A DNA stretch of 64,000 bases from Diadophis punctatus similis (taxonomy: Eukaryota > Chordata > Lepidosauria > Squamata > Dipsadidae). This document shows, piece by piece, positions 1 to 64,000 of this stretch. The stretch is taken from NCBI GenBank assembly GCA_023053685.1, contig JALIGW010000005.1:18812001-18876000 (forward strand), in the 5' to 3' direction. The notes below the pieces were generated by a model. That model searched no databases and was not told the origin of the DNA. It was given only the letters and a program-made list of their open reading frames with translations. Made by a program: the position numbers and the translations under genes. The number at the start of each line of letters is the position of its first letter. Position 1 is the first letter of the stretch.

Positions 1-1984
1 CTACCTGTGTTAAACCAAATAGTTGACTATTTCCAAATATCTACAGAACCCTGTTCCTTTAATATTTGTTAGGCAAGTGGCGATGGTGGCCGGGAAACCA
101 ATGTAAGCCCCATTAGATGGGCAGGACCAGGAAATCAACTACACAGGAAGGGTAACACTATTTCTATTGAGATTGGCTATTAAAAGAGAATCTTGCAAAT
201 CTGATAATGCTGTACTCCTCCCTTCAGTGAATTAAAGGAATCTCTGATTTGCTTTCAAATATCATCTGGCTATTCTAGACTTAAAAGTGTTTCAGCCTCT
301 TTTGCTCAGATAATGAAGGCTGCATTTTTTTCATCCTTCTTATTTTCTACAACCAAGTACATTTGTTTTTTACTATGTTCTTCATGATAATGCAGAACCA
401 TATTGTCTAGAATTTGGAAAGAAAGACTTCTAAATATGTTGAAAGGTCAAAATAATCAGTCTGGTGTTTTTTTCCCCCTAAGGAAGAAATGATAGAAATG
501 ATCATTATTTTTGGCTGCAAAGAAACAGAGGAACATAAGATACTGTAGCGTAAAAGAACAACTGCTGTTCTTATTTTAGATTCATCTTGGTACTTTATTT
601 ATGTATACATGGAATTGTCTTTATCCCATGACAATTCCATCTCTTATGGCTATCAGTAAAGAATAAGTTTATCTTTTCACTTGGAACTCAGGGGAAGCAG
701 ATACAAATGTTACATGTGGATACTTTTAAAAACAGTCAATTCTTAAAATCAAGATGTCACTGGATCATTGCTTCAAAGTAACAAACACAGCTACAGGTAA
801 CTTTAGAAATTGTCACTTTCAAATCTAGAACACCTAAAATACTGCCACTGATATAGGGCAGCAACCTCATTATAACTTCCTCTAGGTATTTGGGGGAATA
901 TTGTTTTTGTTAATAACTCTTAATCTAGTCAAAGGTGAGAAATGTATTCCAAAGTACCTTAAGCAATAAAGGCAGTTTTCATATAGCAACCATTCACAGT
1001 TACGACGGTGATTAAAAAATATTTATCAATCATTACAGTTACAACCTTAACAGTCTATAAAGCAAAGGAAAATGGAAGTAATATCATGAGCAGTGTTGTT
1101 ATTGTTTTACCTAACAATCAAATTGCTAGTCCCAATTGTGGTTGCTAAATGAAGATTACAGGATCACATGTTCTCAACTTATAACTACAATTTCAGTTGG
1201 AACTTCAATTGCTTAGTAAGGCTATTTGCACCTGATTTTATGACCCTTTTATTTTTTGCCATAGTTGTTAAGTGAATTATCCCAGTTGTTAAATGAATCA
1301 CACATTCATTACATGAATCCATCTTTCCCCATTGACTTTGCTTGTTAGAAGCCATGAGGGTAGACCCCAAATGGTGATCATGAGATCCTGGTTTGCTGTA
1401 AGTGACACAATGTAGGAGAGAGACTGGCAGAACCATGGGGGAGGAGTTAAATGAGACATTAGTTTAGAATCATTACATAACCACAATAGAATGAAGTCCA
1501 ACCCCACTTAAATGCAGTTAAAGCTTATCTGTCCAGGTGCTAATCCTGTGCATTGGCTGTAGTAATCAATTAATTAGAACCTTCACATGTGCCCCTGTTT
1601 TTTCGTACCTGATACATAAATACATGCCAGTTGCCAAGTGTCGAAATTTTAATTATGTGAGCATGGGGATGCTGCAATGTTTTTAAATGTGGGGACCAGT
1701 CGTTGGTCACTTTTTTCAGTGCAGTCGTAATTTCAAAGAATCACTAAATGAATGGTTCTAAGTTGAAGACTACCTGTAATTTGAGATGTTTTGAACTATA
1801 GAAGTAGACATCAGACTGCTTACTACTGGAGGAACTAAATTAAAGAACATTGGCCTAGAATTTGAAAGAGTTTTTCCTTTCCATACTTATTCTTCAGTCT
1901 TCAACAAAATACAAAAAAAAAGTTGCCATTTTAGACATGATTTCAATCATTTGGAAAAATAACACGACCAATAGTCTTAAAATA
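1..1984. other. Downstream flank of TCERG1L
   Basis: This AT-rich non-coding sequence lies past the candidate poly(A) sites. Apart from the mariner-type remnant at about 1105-1780, I see no gene, RNA gene or clear repeat. Short open frames here have no recognisable product. Confidence 0.6.
1105..1778 (+). mobile_element. Degenerate Tc1/mariner-like short element (CAGGTAGTCCTC family)
   Basis: Scattered blocks match the family seen intact at 38247-38642: a GTTGCTAAATGA start, GTTGTTAAGTGAA, CCCCATTGACTTTGCTTG, GATGCTGCAATG and the terminal GAAGACTACCTG followed by TAA. The middle is interrupted by unrelated sequence. It is non-coding. Confidence 0.5.
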
Positions 1985-2936
1985 TTTATTAATTAAAAAA
2001 AGATTAAAATCTTTGATTATACAAAGATGAGACTGATCTCATGCAAACTCTTCGCATACAATAAAAATAACTCAAATATTAGTAGGATGGGTTTACAAAA
2101 TAACGTCTTTATAATAGCTTTTAATATAGAAGTGCTGCTCTTCTTGATGTGCCTAGAGCATTATTGAGAATAATTTAATTACAAAGCTTTTTTTTTTTTT
2201 GGTAAAGATTTATACACTGTTCTACAGGAAAGATGCCAGGATTTTCACGTCTTCACTATGATTACAATTAATACCCTATTACTACTACGACTCAGAAAAC
2301 TAGACTTAGACCTATGAACATTGAATAATGATTTCTTCAGTATCACTGGACCTTTAAACCATTTCTTTTTAATGTACAAAGCTGCCAAAACATAACTGTG
2401 CAGCATTTTTAACCACTTTTATTTGGGAGCAAGTGTTGGCGAAGTCAACAGGACTTATTTCCAAATAAATGTGCAGAGAAGTATAGTGTTGCTTTTTATT
2501 TTATTTTCTTAAATGGTTAAAAAAAATCCTTGATATTATTATGGATGGCATCTGCTTCTGCTTAATAACAAATCACTCTGGATTTCAGTTTTGTGTATAT
2601 TACAAATAATTTGCATAAATTATTAAAACAATTAAGGGACTGACATATCATGTAATTAGAAACGCATCAAATTTGAATGTTGTACAAAAAGAGAGCTTCA
2701 ATATGAAACATTAAGTCTCTGAGAATGAAATATACTACAGATTTCTGCAGTGCAGTCTTCCACATACAACAGACAGAAACTTTGTGTGCTAAGATGGCTC
2801 TTCGGATTTTCTGATTTTTTTTTTCCTCTAATTGCTGGGAGTAAAAAACTCAAAAGATGATATTAAAATGCATGCCATTCATCTTCTCCACTGTAGATGT
2901 ACTGTTTGACTTGCATTCTTATTGCAGGTTTCCTTT
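1985..2936 (-). promoter_or_regulatory. TCERG1L: TCERG1L 3' UTR with candidate poly(A) signals
   Basis: The sequence after the TAA stop is AT-rich with no further coding similarity. Two overlapping AATAAA hexamers (minus strand) sit at 2495-2505, about 440 nt downstream of the stop. Another AATAAA lies at 1985-1990. The proximal pair is the more likely cleavage signal, but the true UTR end cannot be set from sequence alone. Confidence 0.5.
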
Positions 2937-62302
<59,366 letters not shown>

Positions 62303-62452
62303 CTTCAGAAAAAGAAACAGATTAATCAGCAAAAGACATTGTTATATTATGTGTTTTATTTATAATCTAACAAGCATTTTTTTTTTAATTTGGTAGATTA
62401 CAGTTTTCCTCAAAGAGGCCCAGGAAGTGCACATGATGTTATTTCATAGTTC

Positions 62453-62900
62453 TCCGAGCTTGTGATTTGGTTTCCAAATGTTTCGTTACCAGGCTAGGTA
62501 ACATCTTCAGTGGAGTTTAGGAGATATTAGTGTAAGTGTTCTTCTTCATCGAAGCCTGGCACTCCACAAGCAATTCCATCAACAGAGACATTGACCTACA
62601 ACCAGCCTACAAACACCTCCAAATCAACTGCGCAACCAACCAGAGACAGCACCGACCCTCAACCAACCCATGCAATTCCACCCCACCAGCTCTTCACCTC
62701 CCAATGATCCTGCCCTGATGTAATCCCCTTATCACAAGACTCACAGCTGACCCTGACTTGACACATCCACACCTGAAGCCCTTATAAACAGAAGAACATT
62801 GACAATGACATCCCCTAAACTCTGCTGAAGATATTATCTAGCTTGGTAATGAAACGTTTGGAAACCAACCCACAAGCTCAGAGGATGAACCTTCACCCTC
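62453..62900 (+). mobile_element. Penelope-like element fragment with inverted terminal modules
   Basis: The plus-strand frame reads FFIEAWHSTSNSINRDIDLQ then PAYKHL, resembling the conserved tail (EAWHS..NSINR..DL) of GIY-YIG-type Penelope ORFs as I recall them. It is flanked by oppositely oriented copies of a module with CTGAAGA, a GTTACC/GGTAAC hairpin and GAAAC (minus copy 62510-62480, plus copy 62825-62855). Inverted flanking copies are typical of this class. Family assignment is by recall. Confidence 0.58.
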
Positions 62901-62954
62901 ATCTTACACCCAAACTGCAGATATTCACCACTATTGCAATATACATGCATGTGT

Positions 62955-63250
<296 letters not shown>

Positions 63251-63284
63251 TACGTACCCTTCCCTGGTACAAGCTGATACAGGA

Positions 63285-63440
63285 GGAGAGCCTGTGGCTT
63301 AGAGGTTAAACGCAATGCCTTACAGGCAGACTGCCCAGGTTCAAATCCCAGTAAGTGTATGGCTAGCTGATGAGAGCTAAATAGCTTGAAATAGATCTAT
63401 ACTAGTCTCCCTTTATTTTCATTATCAGCAAAAATGTGTT
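63285..63440 (+). ncRNA. tRNA-like head joined to a hammerhead ribozyme motif (copy A)
   Basis: The A-box-like TGGCTTAGAGG (63295-63305) and B-box GGTTCAAATCC (63339-63349) form a tRNA-like head. The hammerhead follows: stem I GGCTAG (63361-63366), CTGATGA (63367-63373), stem II GAGCT/AGCTT with AAAT loop (63374-63387), GAAA (63388-63391), stem III ATA/TAT with GATC loop (63391-63400), predicted cleavage after A63401 and stem I CTAGTC (63402-63407) with six pairs including one G-U. A CTCCCTTTATTTTCA tail leads to a CA array. Confidence 0.75.
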
Positions 63441-63449
63441 ACACACACA

Positions 63450-63493
<44 letters not shown>
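63441..63493. repeat. (CA)n microsatellite after hammerhead copy A
   Basis: About 25 CA units directly follow the repeat's conserved tail, as at the 12.2-kb copies. Confidence 0.97.
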
Positions 63494-63495
<2 letters not shown>

Positions 63496-63519
63496 TATTC
63501 ATAGCCAAAGGTGGCAAAC

Positions 63520-63705
63520 ATACCCACAACACAACCCTCCTCCTTCTATTTTCCCCACAACAACCCTGTGAGGTGGATTGGGTTGAGAAACCGCGAATGG
63601 CCCCAAATCGCCCTGCTGGGTTTCATGGCTAAGGTGGGATTATAACTCACAGTTCCCCACTTTCTAGTCTTGTGCCCTAATCACTAGACCAAACTGGATC
63701 TCTGG
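63520..63705 (-). mobile_element. tRNA-related SINE, antisense (same second family as 28245)
   Basis: The reverse complement gives CCAGTTTGGTCTAGTGATTA (A-box region), GTGAGTTATAATCCCACCTT, GCCATGAAACCCAGCAGGGC and CCTCACAGGGTTGTTGTGGG. The layout is that of amniote tRNA-SINEs. The family name is not assigned. Confidence 0.75.
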
Positions 63706-64000
63706 ATATATGACTCAGTTTTACAGAGCTTATCAATCAACACAGTTATCACAATTTACATTTTGCTTATCATCTCAATAATGAGAGTTACAGATTCTAG
63801 GGAACTCTTAATCCAAACATTCTCAATGGATTTTCTTTTTCCGATGAACTCTTCTCATCTGCCAGTTCACAGTCATCCATTGTCAGATTTCTCTGGCTGG
63901 GCCCACACTCCTGGCAGTGAAGAGATGGAAGATGACGCAACGTAGGAAGCTAGAGAAACGAACTCTTGAATATGCAAACTTGGGGATATATCTCTGTTGC

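Overview
This window is vertebrate nuclear DNA, most probably from a snake or another squamate. Protein-coding sequence makes up little more than 1%. The rest is AT-rich intron packed with transposon remnants and very long microsatellites. The squamate call rests on the mix of repeats: a BovB LINE, CR1, L2/Rex-type, L1, RTE and R4-type LINE fragments, an abundant tRNA-headed SINE family, dozens of short hAT and Tc1/mariner-like elements, and Penelope-like (PLE) modules. Repeat family names come from recognising motifs, not from database searches.

One host gene is present: the 3' part of TCERG1L (transcription elongation regulator 1-like), on the minus strand. Seven coding exons lie at 62302-62214, 47887-47733, 35255-35189, 27046-26911, 22045-21956, 8366-8248 and 3093-2937. 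They join with matching phases into 813 coding nucleotides (270 residues plus TAA). The encoded order is a WW domain, an acidic/basic linker and two FF domains, followed directly by the stop codon, which separates TCERG1L from six-FF TCERG1. The 5' exons lie beyond position 64000. Open frames outside these exons come from transposons, microsatellites or chance.

Region by region on the plus axis: 1-2936 is the 3' UTR and downstream flank. 2937-8366 holds the last two exons and four or five short DNA transposons. 8367-21955 is a 13.6-kb intron with the densest microsatellites and two inverted pairs of Penelope/hammerhead-like modules (11.7-12.5 kb). 22046-35188 carries a five-unit 101-bp minisatellite, CR1 and mariner-type elements, and an R4-type LINE between AAT arrays. 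35256-47732 carries L2/Rex, CR1 and RTE LINE pieces and a possible solo LTR interrupted by a 1.5-kb hAT element. 47888-62213 holds BovB, several hAT elements and an L1 3' end. 62303-64000 is the next intron, with further Penelope-like and hammerhead modules.

The least ordinary signal is a repeat family at 63.3 kb, with two more copies at 12.2 and 12.4 kb. A tRNA-like head with a Pol III B box runs straight into a sequence that folds by eye as a type I hammerhead ribozyme (CUGANGA / GAAA cores, stems I, II and III), followed by a short common tail and a CA array.
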